From assembly GCA_028869135.1 (NCBI GenBank), contig JAGWTC010000018.1:1-52951 (forward strand): 52,951 nt of DNA. The letters run 5' to 3'. The notes below the pieces were generated by a model, which ran no database searches, was not told the origin of the DNA, and saw nothing but the letters and a program-made list of their open reading frames with translations. Positions 27,267 to 37,409 of the stretch are shown one piece after another (positions within the stretch are counted from its first letter, which is position 1; each line of letters opens with the position of its first letter). The stretch is from Rhodocyclaceae bacterium (GTDB lineage: Bacteria; Pseudomonadota; Gammaproteobacteria; Burkholderiales; Rhodocyclaceae). A program made the translations under genes and the position numbers.

Positions 27267-28142
27267 TTACTTTTCGATTGAATCCAGCCAGAAATTGCGG
27301 GTGTCGCGCGCGTTGGTGAAAAGCCTTTCCAGGCCTTCGGCATCGGCGCCGGCAAGCAGCACGCGCAGTTGCAGCAGCGCGTTCATGTAGCGGTCGAGTT
27401 CGGTGATCAGAGCGGCGCGATTGGCGACACTGATGTCGCGCCACATTTCCGGATGACTGCCAGCAATGCGCGTGAAGTCGCGGAAGCCGCTGCCGGCGTT
27501 GCCGAACAACTCGGCAGCGTCGGGGCGCTTGGCGAACTCGTCGACCAGGGTGAAGGCGAGCAGATGCGGCAAATGGCTGACCGCCGCGAACATTGCATCG
27601 TGCTGCGCCGGCGCCATGACCGATACGTCGCCACCGCACACGGTCCATGCGGCTTCCGCGATGGCGATGGCGAACGGCGTGTTCTCCGGCAGCGGCGTAA
27701 CGATGATGCGCTTGTCGATATAGAGGCCGGCCTGCGCGGCGGACGCTCCGCTCTTCTCGGCACCGGCAATCGGATGACAAGGCACGAACTGCGCAATGCG
27801 GCTGCCGAAAGCGCGTCGTGCGGCAGCGACCACATCCTGCTTGGTGCTGCCGGCATCGACGACCACGGTCTTGGCGCCCAGATGCGGCGCAATCGCGAGC
27901 ATGGCCGCTTCCATCTTGCCGACGGGCATGGCCAGCAGCACCAGGTCGGCATCGCGCACGTCGGTGAGATCGCCGACGCGGTCGATGACGCCCAGGCCCT
28001 GGGCGATCTCCAGCGAGGCGGTCGAGCGACCGAGGCCCACGATCTCGGCGGCGCCGTCGGCCTGCTTCAGAGCCAGGGCAAAGGAACCGCCGATCAGGCC
28101 GACGCCATAGACGACAACCTTGTTGAGCTTGAAATCAGCCAC
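27267..28142 (-). CDS. tyrA: Prephenate dehydrogenase
   Basis: Oxidises prephenate to 4-hydroxyphenylpyruvate for tyrosine (some relatives act on arogenate). 291 aa from GTG 28142 ([19 protein letters not shown]), with the NAD(P)-binding GVGLIGGS at 13-20, DAGSTKQDV and [12 protein letters not shown] around the substrate site, and [10 protein letters not shown] in the helical dimerisation domain. No ACT or chorismate mutase domain is attached. The GTG start overlaps the hisC stop by 8 nt (GTGGCTGA), implying translational coupling. Confidence 0.93.
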   Translation of the reverse strand: MADFKLNKVVVYGVGLIGGSFALALKQADGAAEIVGLGRSTASLEIAQGLGVIDRVGDLTDVRDADLVLLAMPVGKMEAAMLAIAPHLGAKTVVVDAGSTKQDVVAAARRAFGSRIAQFVPCHPIAGAEKSGASAAQAGLYIDKRIIVTPLPENTPFAIAIAEAAWTVCGGDVSVMAPAQHDAMFAAVSHLPHLLAFTLVDEFAKRPDAAELFGNAGSGFRDFTRIAGSHPEMWRDISVANRAALITELDRYMNALLQLRVLLAGADAEGLERLFTNARDTRNFWLDSIEK

Positions 28143-29232
28143 GGATTGCTTTCTCCAGCGCTTCCAGGAAGCGCGCATTTTCATGTTCGCGACCGATGGT
28201 CACGCGCAAATGATCAGGCATGTTGTAACCGGCCAGCGGGCGCACGATGACGCCCTGCTTGAGCAGGCGGCGATTGACGCCGGCCGCGTCGGCGACCTTG
28301 AAGGTGACGAAGTTGCCGTAGGACGGCAGCGAGTCGAGCTCCTGCCTCTTCAAGCCGGCCAGTATCTGCGCCATGCCACGCTGATTGAGTTCAAAGCTTT
28401 CGTTCAGGAACTCCTGATCCTTGAGCGCCGCAGTCGCCGCGGCCAGCGCAAGGTTGTTCACATTGAAAGGCTGGCGCACGCGATTGAGCAGGTCGACCAC
28501 GGCCTGCGAACCCACGCCGTAACCGATGCGCAAACCGGCCAGGCCGTAGATCTTCGAGAAGGTGCGCGTGACCAGCACATTGGGGAACTGACGAACCCAG
28601 GCCAGCGTTTCGAAGCGTTCCGACAGCGGCAGATATTCGTTATAGGCCTCGTCCAAGACCACCAGGATGTCCGGAGAAATGTCCGCGATGAAATCCTCGA
28701 TGTCGCCATAAGGCAGCAGCGTGCCGGTTGGATTGTTGGGGTTGGCAAGCCAGACCAGGCGGGTATCGGGCCGGATCGCCGCCTTCATGGCGGCGAGATC
28801 GTGGCCGAAATCCGGGGTCGACGGCGCAACGATGCATTCGGCACCGGCAGCCGTAGTCGCCAGCGGATACACGGCAAAGGCGTAGGCCGAGAACACCGCC
28901 GAACGGCCCGGCGCCAGGAAGGCGCGTGCGGCCAGTTCGAGAATGTCGTTGGAGCCGTTGCCGAGCACGATCTGCGCAAAATTCACGCCGCAACGTTCGG
29001 CCAGCGCCTGGGTCAGCTCGAAGTTGTCGGGATAGCGTTCGATACCGTTAAGCGCGTCTTCGACTGCCCGCTTCGCCTTGGGGCTCATGCCCAGCGGATT
29101 TTCGTTCGACGCCAGCTTGATGATGCTGTCCACTGGCATGCCCAGCTCGCGGGCGACCTCGGTAATGGGTTTGCCCGGCACATAGGGCGAAATGGCGCGG
29201 ATGTAGGCCGGAGCCTGTTCTGCAATGCTCAT
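28135..29232 (-). CDS. hisC: Histidinol-phosphate / aromatic aminotransferase
   Basis: Class I/II PLP aminotransferase of 365 aa from ATG 29232 (MSIAEQAPAYIRAISPY). The PLP lysine is K227 in TRTFSKIYGLAG; NPNNPTG, DEAYNEY and the terminal RVTIGREHENARFLEAL are typical of HisC. Located between pheA and tyrA rather than in a his operon, it most likely transaminates phenylpyruvate/hydroxyphenylpyruvate or prephenate, and may double as a HisC. ATG 29256 is possible but would overlap pheA and has no ribosome site. Confidence 0.92.
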   Translation of the reverse strand: MSIAEQAPAYIRAISPYVPGKPITEVARELGMPVDSIIKLASNENPLGMSPKAKRAVEDALNGIERYPDNFELTQALAERCGVNFAQIVLGNGSNDILELAARAFLAPGRSAVFSAYAFAVYPLATTAAGAECIVAPSTPDFGHDLAAMKAAIRPDTRLVWLANPNNPTGTLLPYGDIEDFIADISPDILVVLDEAYNEYLPLSERFETLAWVRQFPNVLVTRTFSKIYGLAGLRIGYGVGSQAVVDLLNRVRQPFNVNNLALAAATAALKDQEFLNESFELNQRGMAQILAGLKRQELDSLPSYGNFVTFKVADAAGVNRRLLKQGVIVRPLAGYNMPDHLRVTIGREHENARFLEALEKAIRG

Positions 29233-29242
29233 GGTCGGTGCT

Positions 29243-30331
29243 TTAGTAAGGGGCAACGGGGTAAGACCCCAGGATCTTGACGAAGCTGGCCTTGCCGCCG
29301 AGCTCGTTCAAAGCGGCAGCCACGGCCGCGTCGTCGCGGTGGCCTTCGATATCGACGTAGAAAACATATTCCCACTTGCCGCCGCCCATGCCCTTGGCAG
29401 GGCGCGACTCGAAGCGTGTCATCGATACGCCGTTCCGGGCGAAGGGCGCCAGCAGCTCGTGTACGGCGCCCGGGCGATTCTGTGCCGAGCACACCAGCGA
29501 AGTCTTGTCCTGCCCGGAACGGCCGGCATCATGATCGGCGAGGATCAGAAAGCGCGTGGTGTTGTCGGGGCTGTCTTCGATATTGGCGGCGAGGATGTTC
29601 AGCTCGTACAGGCGCGCCGCCGATTCCCCGGCGATCGCGGCGCTGCCGGGCTCGCCGGCGACAATGCGCGCGGCCTCGGCATTGCTGGCCACGGCGATGC
29701 GCGGCACATTGGGCAGATTGCGATTCAACCATTCGTGGCACTGGCCCAGCGATTGGGCATGCGCGTAGACGGCCTTGATCTCGGCGATTGCCGCCGACTT
29801 GCCCATCAGATTGTGATGAATCGGCAGATGCACTTCGCCACAGATCTTGAGCGTCGAATTCAGCAACAGATCAAGCGAACGGCCGACTGCCCCCTCGGTC
29901 GAGTTCTCGACCGGAATCACGCCGTAATCGACATTGGCCGATTCGACCGCGCGAAACACGTCGTCGATCGAGGTCAAGGGACTCAGGGCCGGCGCCGAGC
30001 CGAAATGCTTTTGTGCCGCGCTTTCCGTATAGGTGCCGGCCGGGCCCAGATAGGCGATCTTGAGCGGCTGCTCCAGCGCCAGACAGGCCGACATGATCTC
30101 GCGCGAGATGCGTTGCACGGCAGTGTCCGGCAGCGGTCCGGGGTTGTCTTCGGCAAGACGGCGCAGCACCTGCGCCTCGCGCTCCGGACGATAGATATTG
30201 CCCTGCTTGATCTGGCCGATGCGATGCGCGATCTTGGCGCGCTCGTTGATCAAACGCAGGACTTCGCTGTCGATGGCGTCGATGCCGTCGCGCAGCTTTG
30301 CCAACTCTTCTTTTTCATCAGGCTTGGACAT
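29243..30331 (-). CDS. pheA: Chorismate mutase / prephenate dehydratase (P-protein)
   Basis: Bifunctional enzyme of phenylalanine synthesis, 362 aa from ATG 30331, with AGGGAAGGGCG as ribosome site. Order: AroQ-type chorismate mutase (about 5-85; LAKLRDGIDAIDSEVLRLIN), prephenate dehydratase (about 90-272; KIAYLGPAGTYTESAA and the NTTRFLIL motif with catalytic Thr), and a C-terminal ACT domain (about 285-362; LVCSAQNRPGAVHELL and ESRP) that gives feedback inhibition by phenylalanine. A longer frame upstream lies inside serC and is spurious. Start is 20 bp after the serC stop. Confidence 0.95.
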   Translation of the reverse strand: MSKPDEKEELAKLRDGIDAIDSEVLRLINERAKIAHRIGQIKQGNIYRPEREAQVLRRLAEDNPGPLPDTAVQRISREIMSACLALEQPLKIAYLGPAGTYTESAAQKHFGSAPALSPLTSIDDVFRAVESANVDYGVIPVENSTEGAVGRSLDLLLNSTLKICGEVHLPIHHNLMGKSAAIAEIKAVYAHAQSLGQCHEWLNRNLPNVPRIAVASNAEAARIVAGEPGSAAIAGESAARLYELNILAANIEDSPDNTTRFLILADHDAGRSGQDKTSLVCSAQNRPGAVHELLAPFARNGVSMTRFESRPAKGMGGGKWEYVFYVDIEGHRDDAAVAAALNELGGKASFVKILGSYPVAPY

Positions 30332-30351
30332 ATCGCCCTTCCCTCTCAAAC

Positions 30352-31437
30352 TCAACCGTGACGCGCGGCGAAGTCGCGCATGAAATCCACCAGCGCCTCC
30401 ACCCCCGCCAGCGGCATCGGGTTGTAAATCGAGGCGCGCATGCCGCCGACGCTCTTGTGCCCCTTCAGGCTCGACAGTCCGGCGGCGAGCGACTCCTTGA
30501 GGAAGATCGCATCCAGCGCATCGTCGACCAGCGTGAACGGCACGTTCATGCGCGAACGATCGGTCGGACGCACCGGATTGCGGTAATAGCCGCCGCTGCC
30601 ATCGATTGCCTCGTACAGGCAGCGCGCCTTGGCGATGTTCATCTGCTCCATGGTCGTCACGCCGCCCTGCCCCTTGAGCCACTTGAAGACCAGTCCGGCC
30701 ATGTAAATGGCAAAAGTCGGTGGCGTGTTCAGCATGGAGCCGTTGTCGGCATGCACCTTGTAATCGAGCAGCGTCGGCATGCCCGGCAACGGCTGGCCGA
30801 GCAGGTCCTCACGCACGATCACGACCGTCAGGCCAACCGGGCCGATGTTCTTCTGCGCGCCGGCATAGATCAGCGCGTACTTGGAGACGTCGATCTCGCG
30901 CGACAGGATGTGCGAAGACATGTCGGCAACCAGCGGAACATTGCCGGTTTCCGGCACATAGGGGAACTCGACCCCCATGATGGTTTCGTTGGTGCAGACA
31001 TGCACGAAGGCCGCGTTTGGATCGAGCTTGAGCTCGCTCTGCATAGGTGCATACGTGTAGTTCGCAGCCGCGGTGGACGCGGCAACGTTCACATCGCAGT
31101 AACGCTTCGCCTCACCTAGCGCCTTCTCCGACCAGGAGCCCGTGACGATGTAGTCGGCGCTGGTCTTACCGCGCAGCAGGTTGATCGGCACCATGCCGAA
31201 CTGCAGCGTGGCGCCGCCCTGCAGGAACAGCACCTTGTAATTGGCGGGAATGCCCATCAACTCGCGCAGGTCGGCTTCGGCCGCGGCGATCACACCTTCG
31301 AAGTCTGGCGTGCGATGGCTCATTTCCATGATGCTCATGCCGCGCCCGTGCCAGTCGAGCATTTCCTCGGCAGCCTGGCGCAGCACCGGTTCCGGCAAGG
31401 CAGCCGGACCGGCGCTGAAGTTATAAACGCGCGTCAC
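30352..31437 (-). CDS. serC: Phosphoserine aminotransferase
   Basis: Transaminates 3-phosphohydroxypyruvate in serine synthesis and also serves pyridoxal phosphate synthesis (as PdxC) in many proteobacteria. 361 aa, full length. PLP lysine K196 in [34 protein letters not shown] and [10 protein letters not shown] are all standard. One small difference from E. coli is KGHK in place of GHR before SVGGMRAS. Its start overlaps the gyrA stop by 4 nt. A divergent paralogue lies at 59-1168. Confidence 0.96.
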   Translation of the reverse strand: MTRVYNFSAGPAALPEPVLRQAAEEMLDWHGRGMSIMEMSHRTPDFEGVIAAAEADLRELMGIPANYKVLFLQGGATLQFGMVPINLLRGKTSADYIVTGSWSEKALGEAKRYCDVNVAASTAAANYTYAPMQSELKLDPNAAFVHVCTNETIMGVEFPYVPETGNVPLVADMSSHILSREIDVSKYALIYAGAQKNIGPVGLTVVIVREDLLGQPLPGMPTLLDYKVHADNGSMLNTPPTFAIYMAGLVFKWLKGQGGVTTMEQMNIAKARCLYEAIDGSGGYYRNPVRPTDRSRMNVPFTLVDDALDAIFLKESLAAGLSSLKGHKSVGGMRASIYNPMPLAGVEALVDFMRDFAARHG

Positions 31438-34055
31438 TCGGCAGCGCCTTCTGCGCCCTCGGCGCCAGCCTCGCCACTGTCGGAACCGTTGCCTTCATCA
31501 CCGCTGTCGCTATCGGACTCGGCCACCTTTTCCAGCCCCGCCAGCAGCGAACCTTCGTCGAGGTTGATCAGCGTCACACCCTGCGTGGCGCGGCTCATCT
31601 CGCGAATCTGTTCGACCTTGGTGCGAATCAGCACACCGGCGTCGGAAATCAGCATGACTTCGTTCTCGGGCTTGACCAGCGCAGCGCCGACGACCTTGCC
31701 GTTGCGCTCGGAGGTCTGGATCGCGATCATGCCCTTGGTGCCGCGACCGTGGCGCGTGTACTCGGCGATCGGCGTGCGCTTGCCGTAACCGTTCTCGGTG
31801 GCGGTCAACACGCTGAACTCTTCGCTCTCGGCAACCAGCATGGAGATCACGCTCTGCCCGTCTTCCAGCATCATGCCGCGCACGCCGCGGGCTTCGCGGC
31901 CCATGGCGCGAACGTCGTCCTCGTCGAAACGCACGGCCTTGCCGGCGTCGGAGAACAGCATCACGTCATGCTTGCCGTCGGTCAGCGCGGCGCCGATCAG
32001 AACGTCGCCTTCATCCAGCGCCACCGCAATGATGCCGGCCTTGCGCGGATTGGCGAAGTTATTGAGCGAAGTCTTCTTGACGGTGCCCATGGCGGTCGCC
32101 ATGAAGATGAAATGCTCTTCGTCGAAAGCCTTGACCGGCAGCACCACGTTGATCTTCTCGCCTTCCATCAACGGGAACAGATTGACGATGGGCTTGCCGC
32201 GCGAGGTGCGCGATCCTTCCGGCACTTCATACACCTTGAGCCAGTACACACGGCCGCGGTTGGAGAAGCACAGCACGTAATCGTGCGTGTTGGCGACGAA
32301 CATCTTCTCGATGAAGTCGTCGTCCTTCATGGCGGTTGCCGCCTTGCCGCGCCCGCCGCGCTTCTGCGCTGCGTAGTCGGCCAGCGGCTGGCTCTTGATA
32401 TAGCCGCCGTGCGACATGGTCACGACCATGTCCTGCGGCGTGATCAGGTCTTCCATATTGATGTCGGCGGTCGACATCACGATCTCGGAACGGCGACCGT
32501 CGCCGAACTGCGTATTGATCAGGCGCAGCTCGTCGCCGATGATGGCGGTAATGCGCTCGGGGCGGGCCAGGATGTCGAGCAGGTCGGCGATTTCCGCCAT
32601 GACTTCCTTGTACTCGTTGACGATCTTGTCCTGCTCGAGGCCGGTCAGGCGTTGCAGACGCAGCTCCAGAATTGCCTGCGCTTGTGCGTCGGAGAGACGG
32701 TAGCCATTGGCAGCCAGGCCGAATTCAGCCGCCAGCCCCTCAGGGCGATACAGATCGGCATTGGTGCCCTCGCTGATCGCGCGCTGCAGCATTTCCTCGA
32801 CCAGCGGCGAGCGCCAGACGCGCTCCATCAATCCCTTCTTGGCTTCGGCCGGCGTCGGCGCCGCCTTGATCAGGGCGATGATCTCGTCGACGTTGGACAG
32901 TGCAACCGCCAGACCTTCGAGAATGTGGCCACGCTCGCGCGCTTTGCGCAGTTCGAACACGGTGCGGCGCGTGATGATTTCGCGACGGTGCGAGAGGAAG
33001 CACTCGAGCATGCGCTTGAGATTCAGGATCTCGGGGCGGCCTTCGACCAGCGCCACCATGTTCATGCCGAAGGTGTCCTGCAACTGCGTCATCTTGAACA
33101 GATTGTTCAGAATAACGTCCGGCATTTCATTACGCTTCAGCTCAATGACGATGCGCATACCGTCCTTGTCGGACTCGTCCTGCAGATGCGAGATGCCCTC
33201 GACGCGCTTCTCGTTGACCAGCTCGGCGATCTTCTGCAGCAGCGTGGTCTTGTTCACCTGATACGGGATCTCGTCGACGATGATGGCCTGCTTGCCGTTC
33301 GACAGCTCCTCAATGTGCGTGCGGGCACGCATGACGACACGGCCGCGACCGGTCAAATAACCGTCGCGCACGCCGGACAGACCGTAGATCAAGGCGCCCG
33401 TCGGGAAGTCCGGTGCCTGGACGATACGGATCAGCTCTTCGATATCGATGGCCGGATTCTCAAGCAGCGCCAGGCAGGCGCTCAGCACATCGGTCAGATT
33501 GTGCGGCGGAATGTTGGTCGCCATGCCCACCGCGATACCGGACGAACCGTTGATCAGCAGGTTGGGAATGCGCGCCGGCAGGATCAGCGGTTCCTGTTCC
33601 GATCCGTCGTAGTTCGGACCGAAGTCGACAGTTTCCTTTTCGATATCGGCCAGCAGCTCGTGACCGATCTTGGACATGCGCACTTCGGTGTAACGCATCG
33701 CCGCAGCGCCGTCGCCGTCGATGGAACCGAAGTTGCCCTGGCCGTCGACCAGCATGTAGCGCAGCGAGAAATCCTGCGCCATGCGGACGATGGTGTCGTA
33801 GACCGACTGATCGCCGTGCGGGTGGTACTTACCGATGACGTCGCCGACGATACGCGCCGACTTCTTGTAAGCCTTGTTCCAGTCGTTGCCGAGCTCATGC
33901 ATGGCATAGAGCACGCGGCGATGGACCGGCTTCAGGCCATCGCGGACATCCGGGAGGGCGCGCCCGACGATCACGCTCATCGCGTAATCGAGGTAGGAAT
34001 GGCGCATTTCCTCTTCGAGACTGATGGGTAAAGTCTCTTTGGCGAACACTGTCAT
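31434..34055 (-). CDS. gyrA: DNA gyrase subunit A
   Basis: Type II topoisomerase A subunit, 873 aa, full length. The catalytic tyrosine is Y122 ([10 protein letters not shown]), and the C-terminal beta-pinwheel includes a GyrA-box-like QKRGGRGK. The tail is strongly acidic ([18 protein letters not shown]...), as in proteobacterial GyrA. In the quinolone-resistance-determining region the residues are HGDQSVYD: position 83 is Gln rather than the Ser or Thr of sensitive enterobacteria and pseudomonads, while D87 is kept. First gene of the gyrA-serC-pheA-hisC-tyrA-aroA/cmk operon. Confidence 0.98.
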   Translation of the reverse strand: MTVFAKETLPISLEEEMRHSYLDYAMSVIVGRALPDVRDGLKPVHRRVLYAMHELGNDWNKAYKKSARIVGDVIGKYHPHGDQSVYDTIVRMAQDFSLRYMLVDGQGNFGSIDGDGAAAMRYTEVRMSKIGHELLADIEKETVDFGPNYDGSEQEPLILPARIPNLLINGSSGIAVGMATNIPPHNLTDVLSACLALLENPAIDIEELIRIVQAPDFPTGALIYGLSGVRDGYLTGRGRVVMRARTHIEELSNGKQAIIVDEIPYQVNKTTLLQKIAELVNEKRVEGISHLQDESDKDGMRIVIELKRNEMPDVILNNLFKMTQLQDTFGMNMVALVEGRPEILNLKRMLECFLSHRREIITRRTVFELRKARERGHILEGLAVALSNVDEIIALIKAAPTPAEAKKGLMERVWRSPLVEEMLQRAISEGTNADLYRPEGLAAEFGLAANGYRLSDAQAQAILELRLQRLTGLEQDKIVNEYKEVMAEIADLLDILARPERITAIIGDELRLINTQFGDGRRSEIVMSTADINMEDLITPQDMVVTMSHGGYIKSQPLADYAAQKRGGRGKAATAMKDDDFIEKMFVANTHDYVLCFSNRGRVYWLKVYEVPEGSRTSRGKPIVNLFPLMEGEKINVVLPVKAFDEEHFIFMATAMGTVKKTSLNNFANPRKAGIIAVALDEGDVLIGAALTDGKHDVMLFSDAGKAVRFDEDDVRAMGREARGVRGMMLEDGQSVISMLVAESEEFSVLTATENGYGKRTPIAEYTRHGRGTKGMIAIQTSERNGKVVGAALVKPENEVMLISDAGVLIRTKVEQIREMSRATQGVTLINLDEGSLLAGLEKVAESDSDSGDEGNGSDSGEAGAEGAEGAAE

Positions 34056-34137
34056 ATCGGTCTTTTCCTACGGAAGCGGTGAGCGTTTTGCGACGCGTTT
34101 TTCGGAATTCTGCCCCGCTCGAGCGGCTTGTTTTCCC

Positions 34138-34160
34138 ACCCGAAAAATGCATTTTCGGGT
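34138..34160. repeat. Inverted repeat in the gyrA upstream region
   Basis: Perfect 9-bp arms ACCCGAAAA (34138-34146) and TTTTCGGGT (34152-34160) around ATGCA. It lies 83 bp before the gyrA ATG on the minus strand and about 105 bp before the mtaD start on the plus strand. It could be an operator or a leader hairpin. No T-tract follows directly on either strand, so termination is unlikely. Confidence 0.6.
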
Positions 34161-34200
34161 ACAAATTCAAACGAACTTTGGAGCGGCAAAAAACTTTCAC

Positions 34201-34206
34201 ATTCTA
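34201..34206 (-). promoter_or_regulatory. Candidate -10 element for gyrA
   Basis: On the minus strand TAGAAT (5 of 6 matches to TATAAT) is followed by GTGAAAG, giving a start near 34194 and a leader of about 140 nt that contains the 34138-34160 hairpin. The -35 region (TGCGAA at 17 bp) is poor, so this is tentative. Confidence 0.35.
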
Positions 34207-34264
34207 CCACGCGCAACCCCCGATTCGCACGTCAGCGCAGCGCGCGGTTCCGCCGAAAAAGCCC

Positions 34265-35626
34265 ATGAAAACAGGAAAAAACACAAGCCCCGCCCCCGCT
34301 TCTGCCGACACACCGGAAGCCGTCGATCTGCTGATTCATGCGCGCTGGATCATCCCCGTCGAACCAGCCGGAATAACGCTTGAAAATCATTCTCTTGCCG
34401 TGCATGACGGGCGCATAGCAGGCCTCCTGCCGCGCGCCGACGCCGAACGCCGCTTCGCCCCGAGTGAGGTTGTCGAGCTGGGCGAGCATGTATTGCTGCC
34501 CGGCTTCGTCAACCTCCACACCCACGCCGCGATGACCCTGATGCGCGGCCTCGCCGACGATCTGCCCCTCGAAAAATGGCTCGGCGAGCGCATCTGGCCT
34601 GCGGAAAGCAGACATGTCAGCGCCGAATTCGTGCACGACGGCACTCTGCTCGCCGCCGCCGAAATGCTGCGCGGCGGCATTACCTGCTGCAACGACATGT
34701 ACTTTTTTCCAGACGCAGCGGCGCGCGCCTTCACGGCAGCCGGAATGCGCGCCATGCTCGGCATCACTGTTCTGGAATTTCCCACTCCCTACGCCAGCGA
34801 TGCCGACGATTACATCGCCAAGGGGCTGGCCGTCCGCGACGCATGGCGCACCCACCCCCTGATCTCGTTCAGCCTGGCACCGCATGCGCCCTACACAGTC
34901 AGCGACAGGACTTTCGAGCGCATCGCCACGTTATCAGCCCAGCTCGACCTGCCTGTCCATGTGCACGTTCATGAGGCCGCCAGCGAAATCGAAAACAGCT
35001 TGAAACAGTACGGCATGCGCCCGTTGACGCGACTGCATCAACTGGGCCTTGTCAATCCGAGCCTGATTGCGGTGCATGCCGTACATCTCGACGTCACCGA
35101 TATCGGCCTGCTCGCCATGGAGGGGGCCAGCGTGGCGCACAATCCGACCTCGAACATGAAACTGGCCAGCGGCGCGAGCCCGGTCGTCGGGCTCGCACGG
35201 CAAGGCATCAACATCGGTCTGGGCACGGACGGGGCGGCCAGCAATAATCGTCTCGATATGTTTCAGGAAATGCGCCACGCGGCACTGCTCGGCAAGCTGA
35301 CGGCACATGATGCAGCCGCACTGAACGCCCATACCGTATTGCACATGGCGACGCTGGGCGGCGCCCGCGCCATGGGCCTTGCCGACAGCATAGGCTCGCT
35401 TGAAATCGGCAAATTTGCGGATATGTGCGCGATCCGCCTCGACGACTGGCTATTACAGCCCTGTTTCGCCCCTGCCTCACACCTGATTTATGTCGCCGGC
35501 CGGGAACAAGTCAGCCACGTTTGGGTCGCTGGTCAGTGTCGCGTAAATGCTCACACACTGGTCGATTTCGACTTGCCTGCGTTGCTAGCTGTCATAAACC
35601 TGTGGCAGAATAAATTGCAGGTCTGA
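34265..35626 (+). CDS. mtaD: 5-methylthioadenosine/S-adenosylhomocysteine deaminase family hydrolase
   Basis: Amidohydrolase of the TRZ/ATZ group, 453 aa from ATG 34265; the frame is open further upstream but has no family similarity there. Metal ligands: NLHTH (H85, H87), HVHVHE around 230 and GLGTDGAASNN with the metal Asp. The composite beta-sandwich domain is split between the N- and C-termini (LPGFVNLH ... IGKFADMCAI). Family members deaminate methylthioadenosine, S-adenosylhomocysteine or adenosine. In betaproteobacteria it often stands near ubiG, as here (with one gene between), possibly because UbiG releases S-adenosylhomocysteine. The exact substrate is not decided by sequence. Confidence 0.88.
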   Translation: MKTGKNTSPAPASADTPEAVDLLIHARWIIPVEPAGITLENHSLAVHDGRIAGLLPRADAERRFAPSEVVELGEHVLLPGFVNLHTHAAMTLMRGLADDLPLEKWLGERIWPAESRHVSAEFVHDGTLLAAAEMLRGGITCCNDMYFFPDAAARAFTAAGMRAMLGITVLEFPTPYASDADDYIAKGLAVRDAWRTHPLISFSLAPHAPYTVSDRTFERIATLSAQLDLPVHVHVHEAASEIENSLKQYGMRPLTRLHQLGLVNPSLIAVHAVHLDVTDIGLLAMEGASVAHNPTSNMKLASGASPVVGLARQGINIGLGTDGAASNNRLDMFQEMRHAALLGKLTAHDAAALNAHTVLHMATLGGARAMGLADSIGSLEIGKFADMCAIRLDDWLLQPCFAPASHLIYVAGREQVSHVWVAGQCRVNAHTLVDFDLPALLAVINLWQNKLQV

Positions 35627-35646
35627 GACGGTTTCAGTAGCGTTGC

Positions 35647-35675
35647 TTGCCGTATCGGCCAGTTCGGTGTTTAAT
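35647..35675 (+). promoter_or_regulatory. Sigma-70 promoter of the OmpA-family gene
   Basis: TTGCCG (35647-35652), a 17-bp spacer and TTTAAT (35670-35675; 5 of 6 to TATAAT). Predicted start near 35682, giving a leader of about 105 nt before ATG 35788, with small hairpin potential around GGCCATGGCC (35699-35708). Ribosome site GAGGG lies 7 bases before the ATG. Confidence 0.6.
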
Positions 35676-35787
35676 GGCATATGCATTCGCAATAAACGGC
35701 CATGGCCACCGGATTGTTGGCGGGCAACCGCCGATTCAGAGCCTTCAAACAAAGCAGTTCTGTCCGCATTCGAACGAGGGAAAACAA

Positions 35788-36480
35788 ATGCTCAAACAAG
35801 TCATCAAACACTCTGTACTGCTCGCTGCGCTGATCGGCGCCAGCGCAGCAACCTTTGCCCAAAGCAATCCGGTCGACACCAAGGGCGTCGTTCCCTACGC
35901 GATCGACAGCCGTGGCCTCGTTGCCAAGAGCGGCACCGGCCTGTGCTGGCGCACCGGCTTCTGGACGCCGGCCGCTGCTGCCGACGCCAAGGCTGGCGAA
36001 CTGCCGATCGGTTGCGAATGCGACAAGGATCTGCTGCCTAAGGAAAAGTGCGAAGCGCCTAAGGGCAGCGCCAAGGCCGGTGGTGCCAAGCCGACCAGCG
36101 ACAAGATCACCCTGAACGCCGACGCGCTGTTCGACTTCAACAAGTCCACCCTGCGTCCGGAAGGCAAGGCCGCTCTTGACGAGCTGTACACCAAGGTTCA
36201 GCGCATCAAGCTGGAAGTCCTGATCGCCGTCGGCCACGCCGACCGTTTTGGCAGCGACTCCTACAACCAGAAGCTGTCGGAAAAGCGTGCTGAAGCCGTC
36301 AAGGCCTATCTGGTCTCGAAGGGCCTCGAAAAGAACCGCATCTACACCGAAGGCAAGGGCAAGAAGAACCCGGTTACCAAGCCGGAAGACTGCAAGGGCC
36401 CGAAGAGCCCGAAGGTCGTTGCTTGCCTGCAACCTGACCGCCGTGTGGATGTCGAAGCTGTCGGCACCTACTCCTGGTAA
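35788..36480 (+). CDS. OmpA-family outer membrane protein
   Basis: 230 aa from ATG 35788. Signal peptide 1-24 (...ASAATFA, then QS), a spacer of about 80 residues with four cysteines ([26 protein letters not shown]) and a C-terminal OmpA domain (about 105-225). That domain has [13 protein letters not shown] and [16 protein letters not shown], the peptidoglycan-binding helix, with an extra C-containing loop ([24 protein letters not shown]) typical of betaproteobacterial OmpA. There is no 8-strand barrel, so it is a periplasmic or lipid-independent anchoring protein rather than a classic OmpA. Codon use is highly biased (AAG, CTG, GGC), and with its own promoter and terminator this suggests strong expression. 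Confidence 0.9.
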   Translation: MLKQVIKHSVLLAALIGASAATFAQSNPVDTKGVVPYAIDSRGLVAKSGTGLCWRTGFWTPAAAADAKAGELPIGCECDKDLLPKEKCEAPKGSAKAGGAKPTSDKITLNADALFDFNKSTLRPEGKAALDELYTKVQRIKLEVLIAVGHADRFGSDSYNQKLSEKRAEAVKAYLVSKGLEKNRIYTEGKGKKNPVTKPEDCKGPKSPKVVACLQPDRRVDVEAVGTYSW

Positions 36481-36511
36481 GAAGCCGGACTTGCCCTGCG
36501 GGGCACTCCCG

Positions 36512-36543
36512 AAAAAGGCCCTGCTCAGCAGGGCCTTTTTTTT
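36512..36543 (+). terminator. Strong intrinsic terminator after the OmpA-family gene
   Basis: Stem GGCCCTGC/GCAGGGCC with a TCA loop, AAAAA before and eight T residues after. It isolates the OmpA gene from ubiG downstream. Confidence 0.95.
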
Positions 36544-36695
36544 GCCCCTTCCCGGTAAAGAGACACACTCAACTCACAAGGCGCTGCAATCGCTCGCCGG
36601 ACGCATGCAGTCCCAGACGGAGCCGTGCCCCTGAAGCATGCCCAGCGCCGCCAAACAGCCTTAGCAGGCCGCCCAGACTGGAGTATCCTTGCGTC

Positions 36696-37409
36696 ATGAA
36701 TACACTGAACGCAGACCCTCACGAGCTTGCCAAGTTCGGCGAGCTCGCCCACCGCTGGTGGGACCCGAACTCCGAATTCAAGCCATTGCATGAAATCAAT
36801 CCGCTGCGGCTGGACTGGATCGAGAGCGCCTTGCCGCTCGCCGGCAAGAAGGTCATCGATGTCGGCTGCGGCGGCGGCCTGCTCTCCGAAGGCATGGCAG
36901 CGCGCGGCGCCATCGTCACCGGCATCGATCTTTCGGAAAAGCCGCTCGGCGTGGCACGCCTTCATCTCTATGAGAGCGGCCTCAGCGTCGATTATCAACT
37001 GATCTCGGCAGAGGCAATGGCCGATGCCCACCCGGGCGCATTCGATGCCGTCACCTGCCTCGAAATGCTCGAGCACGTACCCGACCCGGCCAGCATCGTG
37101 GCGGCTTGCGCGAAGCTCGTCAAACCCGGTGGCCATGTCTTCTTCTCCACCCTGAATCGTAATCCGAAGGCCTATCTGTTCGCGGTGGTCGGCGCCGAAT
37201 ATGTTCTCAACCTGCTGCCACGCGGCACGCACGACTATGCAAAATTCATCAAGCCGGCCGAACTCAGCCGCTACTGTCGTCACGCCGCGCTGGAAACCGA
37301 AGAGATTCGCGGCATGAGCTACAACCCATTCAGCCAGGCCTACAGCCTGGGGCACGACAGCAGCGTCAACTACCTGCTGCGTACCCGCCGGATTTCTGAA
37401 AGTGACTGA
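36696..37409 (+). CDS. ubiG: Ubiquinone biosynthesis O-methyltransferase
   Basis: SAM-dependent enzyme carrying out both O-methylations of ubiquinone synthesis. 237 aa. SAM motif [17 protein letters not shown] (53-68), GIDLSEKPL, then [15 protein letters not shown] and the UbiG-typical [12 protein letters not shown] and [11 protein letters not shown] are all present; N-terminal [12 protein letters not shown] is diagnostic. GGAG lies 12 bases before ATG 36696. The stop overlaps the gph start by 8 nt (GTGACTGA). Fits with the ubiquinone-reducing complex I encoded nearby. Confidence 0.97.
   Translation: MNTLNADPHELAKFGELAHRWWDPNSEFKPLHEINPLRLDWIESALPLAGKKVIDVGCGGGLLSEGMAARGAIVTGIDLSEKPLGVARLHLYESGLSVDYQLISAEAMADAHPGAFDAVTCLEMLEHVPDPASIVAACAKLVKPGGHVFFSTLNRNPKAYLFAVVGAEYVLNLLPRGTHDYAKFIKPAELSRYCRHAALETEEIRGMSYNPFSQAYSLGHDSSVNYLLRTRRISESD

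Noticed and set aside
27259-27780. Upstream in-frame extension of aroA-cmk through tyrA
   Set aside because: The translation is an Arg-rich shadow of tyrA; AroA similarity begins at ATG 27258, so this is not a TyrA-AroA fusion as seen in pseudomonads.
34079-34264. A 62-codon N-terminal extension of the mtaD frame
   Set aside because: It runs through the gyrA promoter region, has no family similarity, and the hydrolase starts naturally at ATG 34265.
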